DNA of 10,558 bases, from assembly GCA_964413525.1 (NCBI GenBank), contig CAYPTI010000014.1, positions 1 through 10,558 on the forward strand, read 5' to 3'. Under the pieces are notes generated by a model. It searched no databases and was not told the DNA's origin. It saw only the letters and a program-made list of their open reading frames with translations. The stretch's first letter is position 1; each line of letters begins with the position of its first letter. The DNA comes from CAYPTI01 sp964413525 [NCBI: uncultured bacterium] (GTDB taxonomy: Bacteria > T1Sed10-126). Made by a program: the position numbers and the translations under genes. This document shows, piece after piece, positions 1 to 6,943 of this stretch.

Positions 1-224
1 ACAACGACCGCTGGACCATGCAGGTGGAACAGACACACCTGGGCTATCTGCCGCTGACCGTGGTGGTCCCGGAGGCGTGGCCGCTCGATCTGCCGGTGGC
101 CTTCCTCAACGGTCGGCTCCGGCTGCTGGAGGCCACGGTGGACGGGACGGGGATCGAGGCTCTGGTCCGGCTGGGAGAACCTCTCGAGGAGGATCCGATC
201 GGGGACCTGCTTCCGTCTTCATAA
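1..224 (+). CDS. 3' end of an unidentified gene, possible HIRAN-like C-terminus
   Basis: The reading frame is open from base 3 to the TAA at 222-224 and already open at the left edge, so this is the C-terminal part (about 73 residues) of a longer protein. The ATG at 18 has no ribosome binding site in view and is probably internal. The segment ...VEQTHLGYLP followed by a short hydrophobic stretch and LRLLEATVDGTGIEALVRLGEPL resembles the end of a HIRAN domain, where an Asn/Asp-rich loop and a GYLPR-type strand precede the last beta strands. HIRAN domains bind DNA ends or occur in bacterial stand-alone proteins. The match is by eye and covers only one short motif, so the function is open. The next + strand feature is the structured element starting near 283. 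Confidence 0.6.
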   Translation, partial: NDRWTMQVEQTHLGYLPLTVVVPEAWPLDLPVAFLNGRLRLLEATVDGTGIEALVRLGEPLEEDPIGDLLPSS

Positions 225-486
225 GTCCATTCCACCGTACTTACGAAATAAATCTTCTCCCCCCACTGCTTCCATCATTCTCATTCAGTCTCCGGACGAA
301 TTTCGAGGCGAAACGGTCGCCTGTGGGTGATCGTTTCAAAGACCGTTCGAAAACCGTTTCTTTACAACCAATCAGATCCGATCACGGATCCCGATGATTC
401 CATGGTGGAGGCTGTCAGGAAGTGGCGCTTGGGCTGGCTGAGTCCATGGAACTGGTTTTGGAGCCAGCATGAATTTCCTCCTCATT

Positions 487-517
487 CTCGTGGTCTCCTG
501 ACCACTACGAGGTTTTT
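487..517 (+). terminator. Possible intrinsic terminator formed by P3 of copy 1
   Basis: The hairpin CTCG-TGGTC / GACCA-cta-CGAG (487-495/500-511) is followed directly by GTTTTT at 512-517, the arrangement of a Rho-independent terminator for + strand transcripts. The stem has a three-base bulge and the T run is also the 5' arm of P4, so it may instead be part of the larger fold. The equivalent hairpin in copy 2 is followed by only four Ts. Confidence 0.3.
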
Positions 518-552
518 ATGGTTTGAGGCGATATAACCTCGAACCATAAAAA
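513..552. repeat. Long inverted repeat (P4 of copy 1), T-rich 5' arm and A-rich 3' arm
   Basis: The arms TTTTTATGGTTTGAGG and CCTCGAACCATAAAAA pair over 16 positions with one T-G mismatch, around the loop CGATATAA. The T run lies before the stem and the A run after it, the reverse of a bidirectional terminator. The same design recurs at 7223-7270 with another stem sequence. Confidence 0.75.
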
Positions 553-657
553 AAGCCGTCAGAAACCCATGCTGACTCCTTAGGTTCACAGGGAAATACC
601 TTACTTAGGGGATTCAGGGGGGCGATACGGTTCAATGAAAAGAAGGCGTAACCATAC

Positions 658-972
658 TTACTGAGAGAGAAATTCGGCGCCGGGCGGGGGGTCCCGATCG
701 ACGAATCGCTCCTTGAACTCGGGGTTCTCGGGCAGAAATCGGTCCCGGACGTAGCCGCAGCCGGCGATCGGACTGAGGTTGTTGCGCCGGCAGTATTGAA
801 GGACCTTCCGGGTGAGTTTGTCGGCCCAGCCCTTGCCGCGGTGGTCCGGGGGAACGAAGATCCGATCCAGCGACAGGCATCCCTTCTTGCGGGAATACCA
901 CAGGCAGGCGGTCTCCTCTTCGATCCGGAGGTAGAAGGCGTTGTCGGAGGGTTCGTGTTTGAGCCGGGCCAT
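658..972 (-). CDS. Minimal GNAT acetyltransferase, COG2388/YjdJ type
   Basis: This 104-residue protein belongs to the very small GNAT family (COG2388, GNAT_YjdJ; eukaryotic relatives NATD1 and Arabidopsis At1g77540). It shows the acetyl-CoA pyrophosphate loop D-H-R-G-K-G-W-A at residues 43-50 and the family-specific C-G-Y-V...F-L-P-E-N-P stretch from residue 72. Cys72 aligns with the active-site cysteine reported for At1g77540. Arg37 sits where that protein has a histidine. These correspondences come from memory and hand alignment. The start ATG at 972 lies two bases after the ppc stop codon and has no clear ribosome binding site, so translation is probably coupled to ppc. A longer open frame upstream (to 1383) runs inside ppc in another frame and is not the start. 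The substrate is unknown. The position after ppc makes a link to that enzyme conceivable but unproven. Confidence 0.9.
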   Translation of the reverse strand: MARLKHEPSDNAFYLRIEEETACLWYSRKKGCLSLDRIFVPPDHRGKGWADKLTRKVLQYCRRNNLSPIAGCGYVRDRFLPENPEFKERFVDRDPPPGAEFLSQ

Positions 973-974
973 GG

Positions 975-3758
975 TCAGCCGGTGTTCTTCAACCCGGCGG
1001 CAATCCCGTTGACCGACATGGTGAAGGCCTCGATCAACTCGTCGCTGACGTCCCCGTCGGTGGCCCGGATCTGTTCCAGCAGCTGAGTTTGGATGTAGCT
1101 GAGCGGATCGACGTAGGGATTGCGGAGTCGAATCGAGCGCTGCAGCGGAAAGTTGTGTTCCAGCAACCGATCCTGCCGGGTAATCCGGAGCACCGCGTCC
1201 CGGGTTCGGTTGTATTCCTCCCGGATGCGGTCGAACATCCGGTCCCGGAGGTCCCGATCCTCGACCAGATCGGCGTGGAGCCGGGCGATGTGGAGATCGG
1301 TCTTGGAGAGGCTCATCTGGACGTTGTTCACGAAGGACCGGAAGAAGGGCCAGCCCTCGAACCATGCCTGCAGGTCGGACCAATCACAGACGTCCTCCTC
1401 AATTCCCCTCACGAGCCCCGAACCCAGCCCGTACCAGCCCGGGAGGATGTGACGGTTCTGCATCCAGGAAAACCCCCAGGTTATGGCCCGGAGGTCGTCG
1501 ACTTCCTTGGAATCGGTACGCGACTTCGGCCGGGAACCGACCCGAATCCAGTCGAGTTCGTCGATCGGGGTGGCCTGGCGGAAGTAGGGGATGAAATCCT
1601 CGGTTTCGTAGACCAGGGACCGGTACGAGTCCAGCGACCGGCTGGCCAGCGCCTCCATGGCGGGGGGGCCTTCTTCGGGGGCGGTGGAGTTGCGGATCTG
1701 GCTTAACATCACGGCCGACACGACCTGTTCCAGTTCCCGCTGGGCCAGTTCCCGGTTGAAGTAACGGAAGAAAATGACCTCTCCCTGTTCGGTAATTTTA
1801 ATCTTGCCGTTCTGCGCTTCGTTCGGGTGGGAGAGGATGGCCTGATGGGTGGGGCCGCCGCCGCGGGCGATGGTGCCTCCCCGGCCGTGAAACAGCTGGA
1901 AGGTCACGTCGTGATCCCGGGAGATTCGACCGGCCTGCTTCTGAGCCCGGTTCAGGAGCCAGTTGGAGGACAGGATGCCCCCGTCCTTGTTGCTGTCGGA
2001 GTAGCCGAGCATGATCTCCTGGAACCGATCGGTGGCGTCCAGCAGTTCGTCGTAAACGGGAAGTTCGTACAGGGTCTCGAGAAACGGTTTGATGTTCTTG
2101 AGGTCGTCCACGGTTTCGATCAGGGGGACGAAGCGGACCGGCGAGTCGACAATGGTTCCGTCCCGGATGGTCAGCAGGCCGGCGGTTTTGGCCAGCAGGA
2201 CGCAGCAGAGAACGTCGGCCGGTTCCGTGGTCATCGAGAGGATGTAGGAGCGAATGCAATCGTCGTCGATCTCGTCCAGGGCCTGATCGATGACCCGGAA
2301 CGTCGCCAGGACGTCCCGGGTGTCGTTGCTGAGATCCATCCGGTCGGTAAACAGCGGCCGGGGGTTTCGGATCTCGTCGGAAAGAACCTCCACCTGTTCG
2401 TCGTGAGGTCGACCCTGGAGGGAGTCATTGATGACGTTGGAGTGCCTCAGCAGTTCGTCGACCGCGTCCCGGACGCGGCTTCGGTGGTCGCGAATGTCCA
2501 GCTGAGCGGTGTGGAACCCAAAGATCCGGATGGACCAGTCGAGTTCCCGGAGGATTTCGTCCCGGTTGGCCCGGTCGTCCTGGTGGTCCAGCGACCGCCG
2601 GATGAGCCGGACGTCCTCCAGAAAGTCGTCGCTCGTCGCGTAGCCCGTTTCGGGCTCGACCGGCTCACCGTTCTCGGTCGCCTTCCGGGTGTTTTCGAGC
2701 CGCCGGTACATGTAGGAAATTTTCCGCCGGTACCGCTCGGTCTCCTCGTACCGGGTCAGTTCCTCGGCCAGGTCGGGGAAGGTTTCCACGTCCTGCCGGA
2801 TGGACTCCTCAAGTTCCTCGGTGAATTCCGTCATGATGCTGGAATGACTGAGGTGTTTGATCAGGAGTTCGAGCCGGTCGAGGTAGCGGTCCAGAATCAG
2901 GGTTTTCTGCCGCCGGAGGGTTTTCATCGTGATCTCGGGGGTTACGTAGGGGTTGCCGTCCCGGTCGCCGCCCGACCAGGATCCGAACCGGAGGAACATC
3001 GGCAGGTCGAACTCGTGCTCCGGGAACTGGTCGTCCAGGGCGTTCTGGATTCGACGGTAGAGTCGCGGCAGTTCGTCAAACAGGGTCTGGCGGAAGTACA
3101 GCAGAATCCCGTCGACCTCGTCCAGTACGTGGACCCGCCGTTCTCGCCGGTCCCGCGTCTGCCAGAGGGACTGGACGGCGGCCCGGATTCGTTCCCGGCT
3201 CAGCTGTTCCTCGAACGGGATCAGGTCGTCGCTGTCAAGATCGCGCAACTCGCCGGCGATCCAGCGCAGCTTGTCGATGATGGTCTTTCGCTTGATTTCC
3301 GTCGGGTGGGAGGTGAACACGAGCCGGATGTCGAGCCGGTCGAGGATCGCCTGGACGTGCTCGGGATCGGCGTTTTGTTCCTTCAACTGTTCGATCGCCC
3401 AGGGAATGGACCGGGCCTGCACCCCGCCGCTGACCCGCTCGTAGTGGCGTTTCCGCCGGATCCGGTGGTTGTCCTCCGCCAGGTTGATGAGCTGGAAATA
3501 GAGCGAGAACGCCTTCAGAATCTCAAACAGCCGCCGGGTCGTCCGGTCGGCCAGGAAATCCTGGAGTTCGGATTCCTCTTCCTCGTCGAAGTCCTCCCGC
3601 AGGGAGATGGTTCGCTGGCGGATCCACTCGACGTCTTCGAAGACATCCTCCCCGGCGAGGGACCGGATGGCCTCACCGAGGGTGGAGCCGAGGAAGCTGA
3701 CGTCGTCCCGCAGGGGCAGATCCTTTTCGGAAAATTCGACCCGTTCCGATCGTGTCAT
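975..3758 (-). CDS. ppc: Phosphoenolpyruvate carboxylase
   Basis: The enzyme carboxylates phosphoenolpyruvate with bicarbonate to give oxaloacetate, the main anaplerotic feed of the TCA cycle, in the cytoplasm. In numbering from the GTG at 3770 (931 residues), the signatures are all present: the active-site VFTSHPTE (His155), RFGSWSGGDRDGNP (261-274), LGYSDSNKDGG (588-598), the glycine-rich FHGRGGTIARGGGP (627-640) and the C-terminal NTG. The Arg of FHGRGG and the terminal Asn correspond to residues of the aspartate-inhibition site in the E. coli enzyme, so feedback inhibition is plausible. Two starts are possible: GTG at 3770 or ATG at 3758 (927 residues). I favour the ATG, which has GGAG 11 bases upstream. 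The length is somewhat above the 883 residues of E. coli. The gene is divergent from the nuclease gene at 3863 and is followed, two bases on, by the GNAT gene. Confidence 0.98.
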   Translation of the reverse strand: MTRSERVEFSEKDLPLRDDVSFLGSTLGEAIRSLAGEDVFEDVEWIRQRTISLREDFDEEEESELQDFLADRTTRRLFEILKAFSLYFQLINLAEDNHRIRRKRHYERVSGGVQARSIPWAIEQLKEQNADPEHVQAILDRLDIRLVFTSHPTEIKRKTIIDKLRWIAGELRDLDSDDLIPFEEQLSRERIRAAVQSLWQTRDRRERRVHVLDEVDGILLYFRQTLFDELPRLYRRIQNALDDQFPEHEFDLPMFLRFGSWSGGDRDGNPYVTPEITMKTLRRQKTLILDRYLDRLELLIKHLSHSSIMTEFTEELEESIRQDVETFPDLAEELTRYEETERYRRKISYMYRRLENTRKATENGEPVEPETGYATSDDFLEDVRLIRRSLDHQDDRANRDEILRELDWSIRIFGFHTAQLDIRDHRSRVRDAVDELLRHSNVINDSLQGRPHDEQVEVLSDEIRNPRPLFTDRMDLSNDTRDVLATFRVIDQALDEIDDDCIRSYILSMTTEPADVLCCVLLAKTAGLLTIRDGTIVDSPVRFVPLIETVDDLKNIKPFLETLYELPVYDELLDATDRFQEIMLGYSDSNKDGGILSSNWLLNRAQKQAGRISRDHDVTFQLFHGRGGTIARGGGPTHQAILSHPNEAQNGKIKITEQGEVIFFRYFNRELAQRELEQVVSAVMLSQIRNSTAPEEGPPAMEALASRSLDSYRSLVYETEDFIPYFRQATPIDELDWIRVGSRPKSRTDSKEVDDLRAITWGFSWMQNRHILPGWYGLGSGLVRGIEEDVCDWSDLQAWFEGWPFFRSFVNNVQMSLSKTDLHIARLHADLVEDRDLRDRMFDRIREEYNRTRDAVLRITRQDRLLEHNFPLQRSIRLRNPYVDPLSYIQTQLLEQIRATDGDVSDELIEAFTMSVNGIAAGLKNTG

Positions 3759-3813
3759 GAGGGTGTACACTCCGTTCCCGTAATCGTGGGTGAACGATAC
3801 GAGCGAATTGGTT

Positions 3814-3819
3814 TACAAT
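3814..3819 (+). promoter_or_regulatory. Possible -10 element between ppc and the nuclease gene
   Basis: TACAAT in the AT-rich stretch of the 104-bp divergent gap resembles a sigma-70 -10 box for the rightward nuclease gene. The hexamer 17 bases upstream (TGAACG) is a poor -35, so this is a weak call. I see no clear promoter for ppc in the same gap. Confidence 0.25.
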
Positions 3820-3862
3820 AAAGACGGTTTGATTGAAATTTCGTCCGGCCGGAGGCGAGGGC

Positions 3863-4903
3863 ATGTCCCTGGAGATCGCGACCACGGAGAACGGAGAGTA
3901 CCGGACGCTGTCGGCGTCCCAGCTCAACAAATTTTACAATTGCCCCAGGATGTGGGCGTTCGAGTACATCGAAAAAATTAAACCGCCGCCGCGATTCCCG
4001 ATGACCAAGGGAAGTTTCATCCACGCCGTGGTGGAGGAATTCAACGAGGATCCGCTTCCCTACGTGGACGGCTCATCCGACGGACTCAAGCAGCGGCTCA
4101 TGGGGCACATGAAGGAAAAGGCCCGACAGCTCTGGAAACAGGGCATGCAGGAACCCTTCGACGAGGAGATGCGGCGCAACCGGGAGGACGTGATGTCCCA
4201 GCTGGGAAATTACGTGGATTCCCTGGTTCGCCGGTTCCGGGCCCTGCGGCGCCGGACCGACCTCGCTCCGGAACGGGCCTGGACACGGGCCCATCCGAGC
4301 GCCAACGAACTGTCCGTGAAGGTCACCGACCCGGACGGGAAGCCCTTGTTTCGGGGCGACGTGGACGCGGTCTTCGAACGGCATCCGCTGTGGTTTGACC
4401 GGACGGCCATCATCGACTACAAGACGGGTAAGAGTCCGTTTAACGACGAATCCCCTCTGAGCGTCCAACACTCACGCCAGCTCAACATCTACGCCTGGCT
4501 GTACTACCAGGCCTTCGGACAGGTGCCCGAGGTGGCCGGGATCCAGTTCCTGGCCGAGGATCCCCGCTCCTCCACCGCCTTCGTGTTTCAGGAAATTGAC
4601 CCCGGCACGATCGAGTCCACCCACATGATGGTCCAGCGGGTCCGCCGGCAGCTGGCTTCGGAATCACTGGAGGAGTATCCCCGGCGAACCGAGTACAAAT
4701 GGTGCGAATTTGAGAAGAACGACGGCACCATGATCCGGTGCGATCACTGGGACTACTGTCTCGGAGACGAACCGGTTCCGGAACCGGAGGACCGGGGCTA
4801 CGACGGCCCGGAGCGGGAACCGATCGAGGTCAAGCTTAGAGATCCGCTGGAGGACGAACTGGCCTTGAGCGAACACGCGTCTTCCGTGTTTGAGGAAGCG
4901 TAA
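3863..4903 (+). CDS. RecB-family PD-(D/E)XK nuclease with Fe-S cysteines
   Basis: This 346-residue protein is a stand-alone RecB/Cas4/AddB-like nuclease. The domain order is visible: S-x-S-Q-L-N-x-F-Y-N-C-P (Cys27), G-S-F-I-H (His54), the metal-binding G-D-V-D (Asp168), the catalytic I-I-D-Y-K-T-G (Asp185, Lys187) and Q-L-N-I-Y (206-210). Near the end are Cys281, Cys293 and Cys299. One N-terminal and three C-terminal cysteines is the arrangement that staples a 4Fe-4S cluster in AddB and Cas4. The start at 3863 has GGAGG seven bases upstream. An upstream in-frame TTG at 3833 lacks this. After residue 300 comes a Glu/Pro-rich tail. No helicase subunit or cas genes lie nearby, so the partner is unknown. 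It probably acts on DNA ends in repair, by family analogy. The next gene follows after 52 bases and may be co-transcribed. Confidence 0.9.
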   Translation: MSLEIATTENGEYRTLSASQLNKFYNCPRMWAFEYIEKIKPPPRFPMTKGSFIHAVVEEFNEDPLPYVDGSSDGLKQRLMGHMKEKARQLWKQGMQEPFDEEMRRNREDVMSQLGNYVDSLVRRFRALRRRTDLAPERAWTRAHPSANELSVKVTDPDGKPLFRGDVDAVFERHPLWFDRTAIIDYKTGKSPFNDESPLSVQHSRQLNIYAWLYYQAFGQVPEVAGIQFLAEDPRSSTAFVFQEIDPGTIESTHMMVQRVRRQLASESLEEYPRRTEYKWCEFEKNDGTMIRCDHWDYCLGDEPVPEPEDRGYDGPEREPIEVKLRDPLEDELALSEHASSVFEEA

Positions 4904-4955
4904 ACACGACTGATTACGAACTGGATTACCTCGACGGACCGAGGAGGTTGCAGCC

Positions 4956-5636
4956 ATGAGTTCGGTAATTTTTGTCGTTTCGGAAATGGGCTACTGGGGG
5001 GAGGAGTGTGTCCGACCCCTCAAACGGTTGAGCGATCGTGAAGTTGAGGTGACCGTGGCCACCCCGACCGGAGGACCTCCCGTGATCGACGAGCGGTCGG
5101 TTGATCCGGAGCATGTGGGGGAGGACCTGGCCCGGGAGGTCGAGGACTGCCATCAATCCGATCCCCGCCTGAACAATGCACGAGCCGTCGCGGAGGTCGA
5201 GCCCCGATCGTTTGACGGGGCGGTGTTCCCCGGGGGTCACGGGACGGTCTGGGACGTCAATCAGGATCGCCACGCTCGGAGCCTGCTGCGTCACATGGTG
5301 GAGACGGACGAAAAGAAAGCCCTCGTGGTCTGTCACGCGGTCGGGATGCTTGCCTTTGCGCGTGACAGTGACGGAGGATTTCTTGTGGACGGCCGGGAGG
5401 TCACCGGGTTTCCCAACGAATGGGAGGAAGGCCTGTTGGACGAGTGGGACCGGCTGTCGGAAGATCGGAAGTTACCCTACTGGGTGGAGGACGAAGTCAT
5501 CGCGGCCGGAGGGCGCTGGGACGCCGAACTGAACGAGGACACCAGCGTTACCGTCGACGGCGACCTGGTGACCGCCCGGGGACCCGAATCCTCCGAGCGG
5601 GGGGCTGAGGTGTTCCTGGACCAACTCGGTCAATAA
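4956..5636 (+). CDS. DJ-1/PfpI family protein, Hsp31-like
   Basis: The 226-residue protein has the single flavodoxin-like domain of the DJ-1/PfpI superfamily. Motifs: the N-terminal strand VIFVVSE followed by G-Y-W-G-E-E (Glu16/Glu17, position of the conserved acidic residue), F-P-G-G-H-G-T-V-W-D (91-100), and the nucleophile elbow V-V-C-H-A-V-G (Cys126, His127). The C-terminus ends with the usual RGPESS...A region. The PGGHG...WD motif and length point to the Hsp31/class I glutamine amidotransferase-like branch, whose members act as glyoxalase III, deglycase or chaperone. Which of these applies cannot be read from sequence. GAGGAGG lies eight bases before the ATG. It follows the nuclease gene at 52 bases and converges on tsaD, with 38 bases between the two stop codons. 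Confidence 0.92.
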   Translation: MSSVIFVVSEMGYWGEECVRPLKRLSDREVEVTVATPTGGPPVIDERSVDPEHVGEDLAREVEDCHQSDPRLNNARAVAEVEPRSFDGAVFPGGHGTVWDVNQDRHARSLLRHMVETDEKKALVVCHAVGMLAFARDSDGGFLVDGREVTGFPNEWEEGLLDEWDRLSEDRKLPYWVEDEVIAAGGRWDAELNEDTSVTVDGDLVTARGPESSERGAEVFLDQLGQ

Positions 5637-5674
5637 CCTGACCCGGCCGGCAGAACGAATACGGGGGCGGTAAG

Positions 5675-6715
5675 TCAGGCCGGGACGGATTCGAACCCGG
5701 TGCCGGGTTGATCCAGCAGCCCGGCGGAAGGTTGGGCGTTCAGGGTAAAATCGGCCCTTCGATCCAGGTCGGCGGCCCGCCGTGCGATCATGGCGGCGTT
5801 GTCGGTGCAGAGGTCCAGGGGGGGAAGATGAACGGAGATCCCACGGGACTCGGTTCGTTCCAGGAACGTTTCCCTCAGCGGCCGGTTGGCCGCCACCCCG
5901 CCCCCCAGGACGACCCGGTGCAGGTCGTGTTCCTCGGCCGCCCGGAGGGATTTGTACACGAGGCAATCCACCATCGCCTGCTGAAAACTGGCCGCCACAT
6001 CTTCGCTGGTCGCGTCCGGATGGTCCCGCAGATGATAGAGGACGGCGGTTTTGATGCCGCTGAAGCTGAAGTCGAAGTGTTCGATGTGCCAGTTCCAGCG
6101 ATTGTTGCCCTCCAGGGTGGGACGGGGGAAGTCGATGGCGTGAGGGTTCCCCTGCTCGGCGTGAGCCTGAATCCGGGGCCCGCCCGGGTACCCCAGGTCC
6201 AGCATCTTGGCCACCTTGTCGAAGGCCTCCCCCGCTGCGTCGTCACGGGTCCGTCCGATGACGTCCATCCGGTGGGGTCCGTCCACCCGGGCCAGGAAGC
6301 TATGGCCTCCGGAGACCACGAGGCTGAGGAAGGGATATTCGAGGGGTTCCTCGAGCAACTGGGAGAAGACGTGGGCCTGCAGGTGGTTGACCGGAATCAG
6401 GGGCAGGTTGTGGACGGCGCTGATCGATTTGCCGGCGGCGATCCCGGTCAGCAGGGATCCCACCAGTCCGGGGCCGTGGGTCACCGCCACGGAGGAAAGG
6501 TCCGACCAGCTGACTCCGGCTTCTTCCATCGACTGGCGCAGGACGGTGTTGATCAGGCTGGCGTGGCGGCGGCTGGCCAGTTCCGGCACAACCCCCTGGT
6601 AGGGGGCGTGAAGCTCCACCTGGCTGGAAACCACGTTGGAGAGCAACCGGTCGTCCCCGGGGTCGTACACCGCGGCGCAGGTGTCGTCACAGGAGGTCTC
6701 GATGCCGAGGATCAT
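5675..6715 (-). CDS. tsaD: tRNA N6-threonylcarbamoyladenosine synthase subunit TsaD
   Basis: TsaD (Kae1/YgjD/Gcp, ASKHA fold) transfers the threonylcarbamoyl group from the adenylate to A37 of ANN-decoding tRNAs, working with TsaB and TsaE in bacteria. The 346-residue protein matches the usual length. Visible motifs are GIETSCDDT (4-12), GVVPELASR, the metal ligands H-L-Q-A-H (His111, His115), VSGGHS (134-139), GEAFDKVAKMLDLGYPGGP (162-180), FSFSGIKTA, LGGGVAAN (270-277) and C-T-D-N (Asp305). Metal-site numbering is nearly that of E. coli. The ATG abuts the TAA of the small membrane protein gene (TAAATG) and has only a weak GGAA upstream, which suggests translational coupling. tsaB and tsaE are not in the window. 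Confidence 0.98.
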   Translation of the reverse strand: MILGIETSCDDTCAAVYDPGDDRLLSNVVSSQVELHAPYQGVVPELASRRHASLINTVLRQSMEEAGVSWSDLSSVAVTHGPGLVGSLLTGIAAGKSISAVHNLPLIPVNHLQAHVFSQLLEEPLEYPFLSLVVSGGHSFLARVDGPHRMDVIGRTRDDAAGEAFDKVAKMLDLGYPGGPRIQAHAEQGNPHAIDFPRPTLEGNNRWNWHIEHFDFSFSGIKTAVLYHLRDHPDATSEDVAASFQQAMVDCLVYKSLRAAEEHDLHRVVLGGGVAANRPLRETFLERTESRGISVHLPPLDLCTDNAAMIARRAADLDRRADFTLNAQPSAGLLDQPGTGFESVPA

Positions 6716-6868
6716 TTAGAAGAACTTCCACTGGTAGAAGGCCAGCGCGATCGAACCAAGGGAGATCAGCATTACCCCGAACCCGAACAGGAACGACAGG
6801 ATCAGGATGAGGATACGATCGTTAAAGGTGCGATCCGGTTGCTCCGCTTCGCTGGTTTCGTCGGTCAA
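6716..6868 (-). CDS. Small single-span membrane protein upstream of tsaD
   Basis: With a TTG start at 6868 this encodes 50 residues. The N-terminus is acidic and hydrophilic (residues 1-18). A single hydrophobic segment of about 26 residues (19-45, ILILILSFLFGFG... to ...ALAF) is followed by the short tail YQWKFF. I chose the TTG because GGGAGG lies seven bases before it. The in-frame ATG at 6907 has no ribosome binding site. The stop TAA is directly followed by the tsaD ATG, so the two are surely co-translated. No family is recognised. The small size could reflect a membrane anchor or regulatory peptide, but nothing in the sequence says which. Confidence 0.75.
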   Translation of the reverse strand: MTDETSEAEQPDRTFNDRILILILSFLFGFGVMLISLGSIALAFYQWKFF

Positions 6869-6943
6869 CGGGGACCCTCCCGAACGGAATGGTGTACAGG
6901 TTAACATTTTTTGCCGGTCCCGGGGAGGAGTGAGTTTGATTTG

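Larger units (their letters stand above)
283..579 (+). ncRNA. Candidate structured RNA element, copy 1
   Basis: This gene-free convergent region (225-657) holds an ordered set of helices that pair best when read as + strand RNA. P1 is ATTC-a-GTC/GAC-GAAT (283-290/295-301). P2 is a 12-bp stem 310-321/326-337 with two G-U pairs and a four-base loop. A conserved box follows at 338-356. A variable middle contains the hairpin GATCCG-atca-CGGATC (375-390). A long-range helix, 460-471/568-579, pairs at 11 of 12 positions and encloses hairpin P3 (487-495/500-511, 3' bulge CTA) and hairpin P4 (513-528/537-552, 16 bp with one G-U). The same order, with different stem sequences and conserved flanks, recurs at 6944-7296. 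An alternative stem, 433-439/462-468, would compete with the enclosing helix. It could be an independent RNA, a 3' UTR structure of the upstream gene, or an old repeat. No promoter is evident. Confidence 0.5.

Noticed and set aside
327-536. A 69-codon frame inside copy 1, and a 167-codon frame (6807-7310) inside copy 2, both reading S-K-T/A-V-R-K-P across the conserved box with mostly synonymous differences
   Set aside because: The match ends after eight codons. The other conserved blocks (CTCATTC, CGAGGTTTT) lie in different frames in the two copies, so conservation is at the nucleic acid level. The frames also lack good ribosome binding sites.
513-552. Integron attC site or insertion-sequence end
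   Set aside because: No RYYYAAC/GTTRRRY core pair, no integrase or transposase, and no target-site duplication is visible. The recombination-site reading is not supported.
635-664. Nine-codon basic ORF (ATG 635) overlapping the end of the GNAT gene
   Set aside because: Too short to support, and no ribosome binding site.
1827-3821. 664-codon open frame opposite ppc
   Set aside because: It is an antisense shadow of a GC-rich, strongly conserved gene. The product is Val/Gly/Pro-rich without recognisable motifs.
5637-5679. CCTGAC/GTCAGG inverted repeat between the DJ-1 and tsaD stop codons as a bidirectional terminator
   Set aside because: The arms are only six bases, the loop is over 30 bases, and there is no T run on either side.
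5708-6904. 398-codon open frame opposite tsaD and the small membrane protein gene
   Set aside because: It is antisense to an unmistakable tsaD and has no family motifs.
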